Shown here piece by piece: positions 34,155 to 44,390 of a DNA stretch of 64,000 bases (position 1 is the stretch's first letter; the number at the start of each line of letters is the position of its first letter). The DNA is from Shinisaurus crocodilurus. Taxonomy: Eukaryota; Chordata; Lepidosauria; Squamata; Shinisauridae. The notes under the pieces are model-generated. The model was given only the letters and a program-made list of their open reading frames with translations. It was not told where the DNA came from and ran no database searches. Location: the NCBI GenBank assembly GCA_021292165.1, contig CM037878.1, positions 257,783,921 through 257,847,920 of the forward strand, given 5' to 3'. A program made the translations under genes and the position numbers.

Positions 34155-34492
34155 CTGGTTGCAATTATTTATTTATTTTTATTTTATTTATTATGTTTCT
34201 ACACCACCCATCAGCCAGAAGGCTCCCTGGACGGTTCACAATCAATATAAACAATCATCATAAAATCACAATAATACCATTTATATAAAATACACTAGTA
34301 CAATAGAACAGCTAAATAAATAAATCCGGAGGTACAGTAGTAAAATACAGTAAAACATGGAAGTAAAAATCTAACTATTAAAATATTGAGAAAATAAAAA
34401 GGGGTTTTACCTGGCACCTGAAAAAATAAAGAGTGGGCGCCAGGCGCACCTCTTAGGGAAGCTGATTCCCATGCAATTCTTCGCCTGAACAG
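34155..34492 (-). mobile_element. L2 LINE 3' end
   Basis: Begins with a TTATTTATTT tail, then ACCACCCATCAGCCAGAAGG (the non-coding 3' end in reverse) and the degenerate end of an L2 frame (RLAPTL-like segment near 34430-34470). It abuts the next L2 in opposite orientation, a tail-to-head arrangement. Confidence 0.75.
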
Positions 34493-34494
34493 AG

Positions 34495-36605
34495 CTCGCA
34501 CGGCACCATGGTTTACTCCATCGCTGCGAGCTCTGAAGCGGAAGGTGAGAAGGCTAGAGCGCCGATGGCATAAATCCCACTCTGAAGACGATCGGACACA
34601 GGTCAGAGCTGCATCTTCAGCCTACCAGGTGGCGGTGAAGGCAGCAAAGAAGAATTTCTATGCTGCCTCCATCGCGTCTGCGGAGTGCTGCCCCAGGAGG
34701 CTGTTCCAAGTGGTCAGTCCAGTTGCTCCGGATCCGTTGGAACAATCTAAAGCCTCCTGTGAGGCTTTGGCAAAGCACTTTGCAGATAAAATTGATCAGA
34801 TTAGGAGTGGGATTCTGTGCGTCGTGGACACAGTGGGTGAACGGGAGGAGGCCAGTGGCAGTCCGGTTTTGTGGAATCAGTTCCAGCTTCTTCCTTCTTG
34901 TGAAGTGGACAAGGTGCTTTCTTCTGTTAAGCTGACCACCTGCTTGCTTGATCCTTGCCCGTCCTGGCTTGTTATGAGCTGCAGGGAAAAACTGGGTGGG
35001 GAGATCAGGGCGGTAGTGAATGCCTCCCTCGAGGAGGGAGTGATGCCATCAGCCCTTAAGGAGGCAGTAATAAGACCGCTTCTAAAGAAGCCCTCCTTAG
35101 ATCCCCCAAGATTTGAACAACTTTCGCCCAGTCTCCAATTTGCCATTTCTGGGCAAGCTGATTGAGCGAGTGGTGGGGGCTCAGTTGAAGGCACATTTGG
35201 ATGAAGCCGATTATTTAGATCCATGCCAGTCGGGCTTCAGGCCTGGACATGGGACAGAGATGGCTATGGTCGCCTTGGTGGATGATATGAGGAGGGCTTT
35301 GGATAGGGGCAAATGCTCTTTTCTAGTCCTCCTCGATCTCTCAGCGGCTTTTGATACCGTTGACCACGGTATCCTCCTGGACCGTCTGGAGGGGTTGGGC
35401 ATGGGAGGCACTGTATTGCAGTGGTTCCAGTCCTTCCTCTCTGGAAGGTACCAGAGGGTAGTGCTTGGGGAGGAGGCTTCGGACCCTCGGCTGCTCACTT
35501 GTGGGGTGCCGCAGGGTTCCATCCTCTCCCCGATGTTGTTTAACATCTACCTGAAGCCGCTGGGAGCTATCATCAGGAGGTTTGGGGTGCGCTGTCATCA
35601 ATATGCGGATGACACGCAGCTCTACCTCTCCTTCAAGTCCTCACCAAGGTTGGCTGTTGAAACCCTGTCCAAGTGCCTGGAGGCAGTGGGTGGTTGGATG
35701 GGAAGGAACATGCTGAAACTGAACCCCGACAAGACCGAGGTACTTCTGGTGGGAGACAAGGGAAGGTTAGGGGATGTTGACCTGGTGCTGAATGGGGTAC
35801 ATCTACCCCTGAAGGACCAGGTCCGCAGCTTGGGAGTCATTCTAGACTCCCAGCTCTCCATGGAGGCTCAGGTGTCAGCTGTGAGCCGGGCGGCACTGTA
35901 TCAGCTCCATCTGATACGGCAGTTGCGCCCCTACCTTCCTAATCATCTGCTCCTATTAGTGGTTCATGCCTTGGTCTCCTCTCGCCTGGACTACTGTAAT
36001 GCGCTCTATGTGGGGTTACCCTGGAAGACAGTTCGGAAGTTGCAGCTGGTACAGAATGCAGCAGCTCGCCTGGTTAAAGGCTTCCGCCGGCGTGATCACA
36101 TCATTCCAGTGCTCAAAGAGTTGCACTGGCTACCAGTTGTTTGCCGAGCTGAATTCAAGGTGTTGGCGTTGACCTTTAAAACCCTGTACAGCTCCGGTCC
36201 AGTATATCTCAAGGAGCGCCTCCAGCAACATCAAGTAGGCCGCTCAACAAGATCCGCCACGGATGGCTTTCTCCCTGTCCCATCAGCCAGAGAAACCAGG
36301 CTGGTGGGGACTAGGAGGAGGGCCTTTTCTGTGGCAGCCCCCAATTTATGGAACTCTCTCCCCAGTGACCTCTGCCATGCCCCTTCCTTGATTAGCTTCC
36401 GCCGGGCATTAAAAACATGGCTTTTCAGGCGGGAATATGGGGTGGGTTAGGATTTTTAAGTTTTGTACTGTTTTTAATTGTGTTTTATACTGTGTGTGTG
36501 TTCCTCCCCCACTGTATTTTATTGCATTGTACATCGCTCAGAGTGGCCGGATGTCTGGCCAGATGGCCAATTCATAAATATAATAAATAAATAAATAAAT
36601 AAATA
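34495..36605 (+). mobile_element. L2 LINE with nearly open reverse transcriptase frame
   Basis: The frame runs from the APWFTPSLRALKRK-type segment (34503) through NNFRPVSNLPFLGKL, DLSAAFDTVDH, GVPQGSILSPMLF, the catalytic YADD at 35602-35613 and the C-terminal LHWLPVVCRAEFKVLAL to a stop at 36448-36450. Such motifs identify the L2 clade. A single one-base shift near 35105-35112 separates the two open parts. The endonuclease domain is missing because of 5' truncation. The 3' UTR ends GCCAGATGGCCAATTCATAA and an AAATAAAT tail. It looks recent compared with other L2 pieces here. Confidence 0.9.
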
Positions 36606-36707
36606 TGGGAAGGTGGATTCACTGAGGGGCGGGGCCCATTGTGGGTGTCTTGTCCAAGGGCCCTCAAAAATCTGGAGCCAGCACTGACTGAGCATGGCTA
36701 CTTGTGC

Positions 36708-37160
36708 CATCATCATCAGGCGATCACTCGTGACCGAGTAAGATTGTCTTCCGTGTTTGGTTGGTTGGGTTGGGTTGGGTTGGATGGGTTGGGTTGGAAG
36801 ACGCCTGTGCGTGAAACTGTTTTATGTGGGGAGATCGGTGCACAACGAATCACCACACAAACTTGACAGAGTACGGCAGAGATCCAATGGCACGGTTACC
36901 CTGACGATTGGAAAACCATTCTCTGCTGCAGCCTTCATCCGCCTTCACAGCCGTTGTAATTTAGGTTTAATTTTCTTCCGCCTGTTCTGCCGTTGAGGAC
37001 TTTATGTTTTGGATCGTTCTTTGTCTGGTTCCTCTCCCCGGACCTTACCGCCATGGGTGACCCTACTGGGAGTACATAGCTCCCGACGGCATTGCTCACA
37101 GGATTCATCGGAACACGCAAGCCCACTCACCACTTCAAGGTGATGATCCGGCGAGGGGAC
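36708..37160 (-). mobile_element. Short internally deleted LINE derivative with intact-looking 5' end
   Basis: At 36708-36752 it has the same 3' end as the LINE copies at 14.5 and 22.8 kb, including the CATCATCATCAGG tail. The rest does not match their coding part. It carries a pyrimidine-poor CCCAA-repeat segment (36756-36800, minus reading) and then what looks like the 5' end of the family, with a GGGTCACCCATGG block and a ribozyme-like fold at 37038-37159. This joins 5' UTR directly to 3' tail, as in non-autonomous partners of ingi/L1Tc elements. Confidence 0.6.
37038..37159 (-). ncRNA. Possible HDV-like self-cleaving ribozyme at LINE 5' end
   Basis: Minus-strand order fits the HDV double pseudoknot: P1 5' strand TCCCCTC (+37153-37159), P2 5' strand CCGGA (37147-37151), a P3 hairpin TCACC..GGTGA around 37128-37145, P1 3' strand GAGTGGG (37122-37128), a P4 region, a GGTAAGG joining segment, then P2 3' strand TCCGG (37038-37042). 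P1 pairs with one mismatch and one wobble; P2 is perfect. P1 and P3 share a base or two. Known ingi/L1Tc elements carry such ribozymes. Activity is unproven. Confidence 0.4.
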
Positions 37161-37219
37161 TTGTGCATTTGATCTGTGATGACTGTTTTACATGTGCAAG
37201 CCATTATCATAATTCTTTT

Positions 37220-37422
37220 ATATTTATTTATTTATGTATTTATTATATTTATACCCTGCCTTTTTTCCTGAAAGGAACCCAAGGTGGCTTACATAATCCT
37301 CCTCCTCCTCCTCCTCCTCCTCCTCCTCCTCTCCATTTTATCCTCACAACAACCCTGTGAGGTAGGTTAGGCTGAGAGTCAGTGACTGGCCCAAAGTCAC
37401 CCAGTGAGTTTCATGGCCGAGC
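37220..37422 (-). mobile_element. Sauria-type SINE with CTC expansion
   Basis: Head truncated at ATGGCCGAGC. The CCTCCT segment is expanded to about twelve CTC units (37297-37332). Confidence 0.93.
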
Positions 37423-37788
37423 ACAAAAGCAACTTTCAAGAAGTCTAAAATATACAATAAAAATAAACTTACCGTTTAAAATACTCACAAAACAACAGTA
37501 AAGGAAAAATTTAAAAGCAGCAGCCAGAGATACAAAGCAGAGACAAGCTGGAAGATTAAGCACACTGAAATAAAAGGTCTTCAGCAAACATCTAAAGACA
37601 AAAAGAGAAAAGGCCCAGGGAGCTCTACAAGGTGGATATATTCTACAACTTCAGTAACACCACAGAATAGGCCGTTTCTTGGACTGTGTATAAATAGGGG
37701 TGGGACCAAGAGTAGAGCCTCTGACTGATGAATAGGCTCACGCAAGACCAAATGATCCCTTAAGTAACCTGACCCCAAGCTGTTAAAA

Positions 37789-38150
37789 CAGGGGTGCGGA
37801 ACATCTTTCAGCAAAGATGTTCAGCAAAGGCCAGATTCCATTTCAAAGAAGCTCTTGGGGGCTGGATGCCAGTGGTGGGCAGGGTCAAAGACAAAAGAGG
37901 TGGAGCCATCATATTGTAGCTTAAAGCTCTTACTGCCAGTAACTAAGCCTTAGGAGAGGCATCTCAACCTTTTAGAATGGGAGGGGGAAGACTGCTCAAA
38001 AGCCGGGAAACCACCAAATGTTCAGTGGTCGGGGGAATAGGCGTGGGGCTAGGGGAAGGGTCTGTGGCCCTCTTGGGTAACCCCAGAGGGCCAGATTGGG
38101 ATCCCAGGAGGGGCAGATTGGGACCCCAGTTCTGAGATTCTGCACTCCTG
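37789..38150. mobile_element. hAT element, CAGGGGTGCGG ends
   Basis: 362 bases from CAGGGGTGCGGAACATC to GATTCTGCACTCCTG, flanked by TGTTAAAA and TTTTAAAA. Holds GGCCAGATT repeats. Same family as the split element at 14.4-16.5 kb. Confidence 0.85.
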
Positions 38151-38158
38151 TTTTAAAA

Positions 38159-38889
38159 GTATACACAGGATTTCTGGGTTGAAATCTGGAAGCCCTTGCT
38201 CACAATATATTAAGTGGCAAGGCTTTTCAGTGTTGTTTTGGAGGAGTTGGTTTGGCCCAATTTTGTATCATCTGAAATTGCTGCCAATTTTCTGATCCTA
38301 AAGTTCAGGTCACTTATTATCTTCTTATATTATGGCTGACATAAATACTGTCTGCAAGGTTCTGCTTTCTTTTGCAGAGGCACATAATAGATGGAAGATT
38401 AATCTTCCAATTTAAACTACAGCTTGAGGCATCTGCTAGATCCTTAAATGACTGCTGAGAGATAGTTTATGATTCCCAAGGTTGGGTTCAAGGAAGAATG
38501 CAAATTCCCAGAATTTATGCAACTGTTGTAGGGAATCAATAGCTATATTTATGATATAAATTACACAAGGCATTTAGCAGATGTTTATGCAAGCAAAATA
38601 GCAGTACATGGAACGTTATTAAAGTAATTTATTGAAAGTTCTTTAAATGATTTTGTGTCAAGGTGTGTAGGTTGTAAAATACAAAATACTTGTACCCTGG
38701 AGTGTCTGGTGTAGAACTTGTTTACCAAGAGATTGGCTTTGTATTGTGTAGAAAATGCCCATCAGTCTATCTTTGCACAAAGTGCTAGTTCAGATATCAA
38801 AAGCGATAACTGGCTTTTCTTTTGATTCATTTCTAAGGAATGCAGAAAGAGTTTGATTTGAATGTATGCCTCTTTCATGTAACACACAA
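38159..38889. other. AT-rich, no recognisable feature
   Basis: Appears single-copy. Confidence 0.55.
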
Positions 38890-39080
38890 TGACTGGGCTT
38901 GCACGACATGACAACCCAACATGGGTAGCTACCCAGGATGGGTTGTTATGTCATGCAAACCTGGACCATTTTCCGCAGGGTGGCTTATCTTTTGTGAACA
39001 AGCCACCCTGACAACGCATGGCTTGTTCTATGGATTGTTAGTATCCTGATGGGTTGTCATGTCATCCGAACCTGGGAGAG
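38890..39080. mobile_element. Palindromic element, GACTGGGCTTGCACGACA ends
   Basis: GACTGGGCTTGCACGACATG at the left, GGTTGTCATGTCATCCGAAC at the right, and internal inverted copies of GACAACCCA / TGGGTTGT. Divergent relative of the GACTGGGTTCAGAC family. Confidence 0.65.
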
Positions 39081-39291
39081 CAATTTAATCGTGGGTTGCT
39101 GGGATCAGCTGCAGAGCCGCTCAGCAAGAGCAGCAAAAACCCGTGCTGCTCTTCGCAGTCTTGCCCATGCCACTTCCCGTGACTACCCCTCCACTGACGC
39201 CCAAATGGCACTTTGGACTCTTGGAGTGATTGTCACTTGTTCGCCACCCTTTATCTCTTCTGGTCCCTGAAAATTGCACAGATGTGTTTGT

Positions 39292-39312
39292 AATTATATA
39301 TATATATATATA
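39292..39312. repeat. TA microsatellite, short
   Basis: About 10 AT units. Confidence 0.9.
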
Positions 39313-39490
39313 TGTCAGTCTTTCACAAGTGTGTAGGAATGCATTTGTGGCTGTTCAGTATGTGTAATCTTTCCTGGTCAATTTCTTTGTATGTTTCAGC
39401 TGTCAAAGGGAGCACTGAGGTAGAGTAGGGAACATACAAGGAAACTGACAAGGAGAGACTGGATGTAAGCTAATTTGTGCAGTTTCCTAG

Positions 39491-40099
39491 TGTGACGATA
39501 ACGTGGCTGGTTATTTAATTTTATTTCTCTCACTACCACCTGGCTGTTAGTTCACTTTCTTTACTAACCCAGTGGTTGAGATATGGTAGCTCCAGGGTAT
39601 TAGTTCACCCTATTTTAAACTATCCCTGTTCCCACTCTGTCACAAGTTTTCACTTACTCCCAGACAAACCCGAGCGGACAATCTGTCTGTGGGAGATAAA
39701 CTCTATTAAAATACCATGGCTGGTTATTGTGGTGTTTATGCTGGGTAGATATTGATGATCTTGCTCTTAGCAGCTGTGCCAAGTGACTAGGTGAGTGAGC
39801 TTCAGCATGGAAACAGTTACCAGACAGTCTCTTCAGTAACCCAACAAATAGTTTCTTAAGTAAAACATTTCTTTAAACAGGAACAACCTCTTTTCTCTGA
39901 CACTCTAACTCACTAACTCTAACTCTGACACTCTAACCTCTAACCTCTGACTCTCTAAACTCTAAAACTAAACTCCTCTCACACACACAGGCACATATAT
40001 ACAGAGCTCCCCCTCCCATCTGAACTTTATGCAGCCCGGATAGGTTGCTGGGCGCATCCACTCTGCCTGGCAATGCTAAATGTTAACCCATTCATCACA
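39491..40099 (-). mobile_element. Solo LTR
   Basis: 609 bases, minus reading TGTGATGAATGG to TATCGTCACA (5'-TG...CA-3', with TGTGA/TCACA ends), flanked by an exact 5-bp duplication CCTAG (39486-39490, 40100-40104). TATA-like TGTATATATG (+40000 region), AATAAA near +39520. A run of GTTAGAG-like heptamers follows the TATA box. No internal retroviral or gypsy sequence adjoins, so it is a recombined solo LTR. Whether it is of endogenous-retrovirus or Ty3/gypsy type cannot be told. Confidence 0.85.
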
Positions 40100-40114
40100 C
40101 CTAGGACCAGGGGG

Positions 40115-40235
40115 AAAATAATACTAATTGTTGGTTTTTATGCAGTTTTTATTGTGTGGATTGTTGTGAACCGCCCAGAGAGCTTTGACTGTGGGGCAGT
40201 ATAGAAATGAAATGAAATAAAATAAACAACAACAA
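40115..40235 (+). mobile_element. L2-type 3' tail
   Basis: TTGTGAACCGCCCAGAGAGC, GGGGCAGTATAGAAATGAAA and a CAACAACAACAAC end. Confidence 0.7.
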
Positions 40236-40419
40236 CAACGTTTTTCAAGTTGTTTATTAAAAATAAATTTTTGAAGGGGGCAGGTAGTAGAGAGCTTTGT
40301 GGGCACCGTTGGAGGTCCCCACAGGTGCCTGGGCGCCTGCAGGCACTGCATTGGGGAATCCCTGATATAGACAAAGGGTGACAAATTATAAAACTTGAAC
40401 AGATTATAACAAGGAAAAA

Positions 40420-40858
40420 CTTTTAAATTTGTCAATGTTGATCTTGTATCTAGTCCTCATGAAGTCAATAAAAGGGTGCCTGCCAGACCTTAGAAAAACA
40501 GACACTCTTTTGTCTAAATTCTCCTACCCAATTAACTTAGTCACCTGCACAACCTTCCAAGCTTTACACAACCATTTTTTCAAAGTAGGGATAGCAAGCA
40601 TTACTTACTTCTCCAGTTTTTGGCAACCAAAATATTAGCAGTGATCAACAGTTTTTGAACCATTTCTTTATGTATAGGATCTATCTGTTTATCTGCATAA
40701 ATAAGCAGAACTGGTAGAGGGTCACAAGCTATAAAAACATGTGTAATGATTGATATTGCACATATGACTTTTTCAAAAAATAATCTTGCATATAAAATTA
40801 GCATTGTCATTTTCACATCACCAACACCTATCTTCACAGTTCCCACAAATGTAAATTA
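40420..40858 (-). mobile_element. Old LINE-like fragment (possibly L1)
   Basis: AT-rich, with CTCATGAAGTCAATAAAAGG resembling TTCATGAAATTAATGAAGGG at 51370. The style fits reverse-strand L1 coding or 3' sequence of reptiles, but no motif settles it. Confidence 0.35.
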
Positions 40859-41079
40859 GAGGACAACCCTATGGGTTGCGCCCTCGATGCTTGTAAGCCC
40901 CTGAACTCAGAGGCTTACAAGCTTCCTATGCATAGCGGGAGGAGGAGTGGAAGTGATCTTTACCACCTCCCCACACGTCCCGCTCTGCATTTCTGCTAGA
41001 CTGCTGTTTTTGGCCCTCTAGCTGGGGCACTTTGGAGCGGGAGGGAAGGACAGGAGGCTGCAGAGGACAGAGGACATAG

Positions 41080-41250
41080 TCCTCCTCCTCTCCATTTTAT
41101 CCTCACAACAACCCTGTGAGGTAGGTTAGGCTGAGAGTCAGTGACTGGCCCAAAGTCACCCAGGGAGTTTCATGGCCGAGCGGGGACTAGAACCCGGATC
41201 TCCCGAGTCCCAGTCCAACACTCTCACCACTACGCCACACTGGCTCTCTC
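41080..41250 (-). mobile_element. Sauria-type SINE lacking its 3' tail
   Basis: Starts inside CCTCCTCCTCTCCATTTTAT and runs to the complete tRNA-like head. Loss of the 3' rather than the 5' end is unusual for a retroposed copy and suggests a later deletion. Confidence 0.9.
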
Positions 41251-41958
41251 ACTGCATTTATAAATCATATGTCTCGCCTAATAAGATATGGATATGCAGT
41301 GGATGCCTGATGCCTGGCTATCGCAGCCAAAGTTCTGGCACCACTGCAAAAGGGGAAGCACGGCAGCCACAGGGAGAGGCCCTGCAGTGGCCATTCTGCT
41401 GTCCGAAATAAAAGCACAGGGAGCCCCCCCCCCACCTGCAGGCTGCACCAGACGTGGGCAGTTAGCCACTCCGTGCATTTTGCTCTTGCTGCTGCAGCTA
41501 GCTTTGAGCCCAGGAGCCAAGAGGGTGGCTTCTCAAGGTAGCTGGGAGGCTTGTACAAAGGCACAGCCAAGAGGACCGGCCAGTGACCGTGTCATCCCTT
41601 CATGAGATGGCTGCTGCAACACATCTGAGTTCAATGCAGTGCATGGAGACATGACAGCTCAGGAGTGAAAACACAAGAGAGCTGGTGATCTCACCAAGAG
41701 CTTAGCTGTACCCCTCACACCCGCCGCATCGGCCCCACTCTTAATCCAAACATACAGGGCAAGAGATGGACGAACAAATAAGAAACTGAAAAATCTTGAT
41801 TACGGTATTCCCAAGATGTAATAAAAACTGGTCCCACAGCATCAGACTCCTCCTGACCCCCTTAAGTTGGGGGCCAAAGCTCCATTCATTACGGAATCAC
41901 TGGGACAGACCCTGGTGGCCTTCCGACGATGGTCCAAAGGGTGACCCTTGTCTTTCAG
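41251..41958. other. No recognisable feature; may hold 3' UTR of the minus-strand frame
   Basis: If the frame ending at 41959 is a real last exon, its 3' UTR would run into this interval on the minus strand. An AATAAA-type signal on that strand is not clear. Confidence 0.4.
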
Positions 41959-42225
41959 TCAGTAAGGAGCCTCCTCATCGGTGTCCAGGCACCGCAGACA
42001 CCATCCGGCCAGCCTCTCCCCACAGCTGGCTTGCTCAGGCTCGTCAGAGACTTCAATGGAGGACTTCTTGTAGCTGAAGTTCTTCCGGCGTCTCAGCACC
42101 CCAAACTTTTTGCCCATTCGTATCAGCAGCAGAGCCACCACAACAGCCGAGGGCAGGAAGACCAAGACGGAAAGCAGCCCGGCTGATGTCAGCTGCAAAG
42201 AGGCACCTCTCTGAGTGACAGTTCC
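41959..42225 (-). pseudogene. Unrecognised membrane-protein C-terminus, exon or retrocopy
   Basis: An open frame on the minus strand reads a short polar stretch, a hydrophobic span (AGLLSVLVFLPSAVVVALLL), a basic stop-transfer run (RMGKKFGVLRRRK) and an acidic cytoplasmic tail ending DTDEEAPY, with TGA at 41959-41961. This is the pattern of the end of a type I single-pass membrane protein. GC content and codon third positions look coding. I do not recognise the family. No start codon of its own is evident: the frame stays open upstream into a DNA-element fragment at about 42225-42300 that also occurs near 25077-25115. That boundary suggests either a last exon with an insertion next to it or a truncated retrocopy. 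It is not a known neighbour of SPART. Confidence 0.4.
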
Positions 42226-42589
42226 CAGCTCTGAGGTTGGAGCTCTGTTTCTGACCTCGGATCTGGTAATCTGAAGTATCCTATGCCCCTCCCCCCAGCT
42301 GATGTCTAGGGGCCATAAGATTCCTCTCTTAATTGATTAGGTGTCAGATAATGATATAGTATTTTATAGTGGTTCTCTTTCATATTGCTGCAGGGTGGAC
42401 ATACTGGACCATGTGAGAGTATTTTCTTCCACACCTGTGATATAATAGGATGGCCAATAACTTTCTCCCTTCTAGTTTTGAAAATATTACCTACACACTT
42501 TCCCACTTCTGATCAGAAGTAGTTAGATCTGAATTCAAAGCAGTATTATGAATGTTAGAATTTATGTAGGAACTTAATTGGTTATATGG

Positions 42590-43235
42590 TATATACATGG
42601 GGCTGCCTTTGAAAACGGTCCAGAAACTTCAGCTGGTCCAAAATAGGGCAGCAAGATTGTTAACGGGACTGGCCAATGTAAACATATTATGCCAGTGCTT
42701 TCTCATCTGCACTGGCTGCCAATCTGTTTCCGGGCTGGATTCAAAGTGCTGGTACTAACATTCAAAGCCCTAAATGGCTTGGGGCCAGGGTATCTGAAGG
42801 ATCATCTCCTCCCATATGTACCTGCCTGGACACTAAGATCTTCATCAGCAGTCCTTCTCCGAGAGCCCCTGCCAAAGGGAGTGAGGCAGGTGGCTACCAG
42901 GAGGAGGGCCTTTCCTGCTGTGGCACCCCGGTTGTGGAATGAGCTCCCCAAAGAGGCTCACCTGGCGCCTACATTGTACTCTTTCCAGCGCCAGGTGAAG
43001 ACCTTTCTATTCTCCCAGGCATTTTAATCATTTTAATCATCTTCATCATTTTAATCTTGTAGTTGTTTTTAACTCTGTTATTGTAACTGCTGCTAGCTCT
43101 GCTGTTTGTTCTTAATCTGTGGTTTTAAATTTTATGTTTATATTATATTGTATTTTATGGTTTTAACTGTTGTAAACCACCCAGAGAGCTTCAGGTATTG
43201 GGCGGTATAAAAATGTATTAAATAAATAAATAAAA
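42590..43235 (+). mobile_element. L2 LINE 3' end with C-terminal frame
   Basis: Degenerate reading (LPLKTVQKLQLVQNRAARL) leads into a frame open to a stop at 43025-43027 with LHWLPICFRAGFKVLVLTFK and RLWNELPKEAHLAPTL. Tail: CACCCAGAGAGCTTCAGG, GGCGGTATAAAAATGT and AAATAAATAAAT. 5'-truncated. Confidence 0.88.
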
Positions 43236-43254
43236 TAAATAATGGTAACCAAAG

Positions 43255-44200
43255 AGGGGCCTGTCCTAATTTGTCTGTAATATCATATAAAGAAATGCAC
43301 ATCCCATTTATCACGACTTGTATAAACCTATAGACTTTGTATCCCTTTTGGTTTCACTGCCCTGAATAACTTGGTGTTGTCCACAGACTTTGCCGCCTAA
43401 CTGCAAACCCCTAACTCCAGATCATTAATGACCAAGTTAAAAATCATTGGCCACCTGATTCAGATCCTTGGGAAATCCCACTTCTTACACTCCTCCACTG
43501 TGAGAACTGTCAATTTATCCCTATTCTCTGCTTTCTGTTCTTTAACCAATCACTGATTCACAAGAGGACCCTTCCCTTCATCAAATGACTACTAAGTTTA
43601 CTCAGGAGGAGCCTTTGGTGAGGGATTTTGTCAAAAGCTTTTTGAAAGTCTAAGCGCACAGTGTCTACTGGATCACCTCTATTCACATGCTTGTTTGCTC
43701 TGAAAGATCTCTAAATTAGTGAGACAGGACTTACCTTTGCAGAAGCAATGATTATTCGTCTTCAGCAAGACGTGTTCTTCTATATGCTTGACCATTTTAT
43801 CTTTAGCAATGCTTTCCACTAGTTTACCCAGAATAGATATTGAGCTCACCGGACTGTAATTTCCTGGGTCTCCCGTGCACGTGCATCTCTTTTTAAAAAT
43901 TGGCCCGTGTTACATTGGCCAATCCTCAGGTGTGCAGTCAGATTTTAGGGACAAGTTGCTTTCTTTTCTTTTCTTTTTTAGAAGATCCGTCATTTCACAT
44001 TTGAATTCTCTAAGAACTCTTGTGTGGATATCAGCTGGTGGTTTGTTCATTTTGAGTTTGTAAATAAGGTCTACAATTTCATCCGTTGTCACCACTATTT
44101 GCTTGCTTCTATTCTTCAGCCACAGGTATCTGCACTACTCCACAGTGAAGACAGATGCAAAGAATTGAAAAGGCACTCTTCATGGATTGCATGCTGTTGC
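43255..44200 (-). mobile_element. Old CR1/L3-type LINE fragment
   Basis: Reads in reverse as KLKMNKPPADIHTRVLREFK and CTPEDWP (about 43910-44095), which belong to the CR1-clade reverse transcriptase. 43380-43860 continues in the same order with many shifts (TTTGACAAAATCCC in reverse and so on). Heavily decayed. Confidence 0.75.
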
Positions 44201-44231
44201 CTTTAATTAATTAATTTCATTTATAATAATA

Positions 44232-44390
44232 TAATAACATGGGGGGATGCAAGCAGGCAGGCAAAGCATCCCCGGCTGAGCATCCCCAGCTGAGCATCCC
44301 CAGCCACTCCACCTGATGTGATCTGGCCCACAGACAGCTGGGTGGTGGTTATTTGCCCCCACCCCACCCCAATTTAGTTGCCCACCCCTG
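44232..44390. mobile_element. Half hAT-like element, CAGGGGTGGGCAACT end
   Basis: Right end AGTTGCCCACCCCTG at 44390 mirrors the terminus of 728-843. Three GAGCATCCCC units at 44260-44305. Confidence 0.6.

Larger units (their letters stand above)
33448..36686. mobile_element. Possible hAT element split by L2 insertions
   Basis: The left boundary CAGGGCTGGCTTCA (33448) and the right boundary TGGAGCCAGCACTG (36686) are inverted-repeat-like, and the flanks of both resemble the hAT family at 19035-19617. L2 pieces fill the inside. No matching 8-bp duplication is visible, so this is a reconstruction by inference. Confidence 0.4.

Noticed and set aside
39890..39975. Interstitial telomere repeat
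   Set aside because: Units are GTTAGAG-like rather than TTAGGG and lie within the solo LTR, so they belong to that element.
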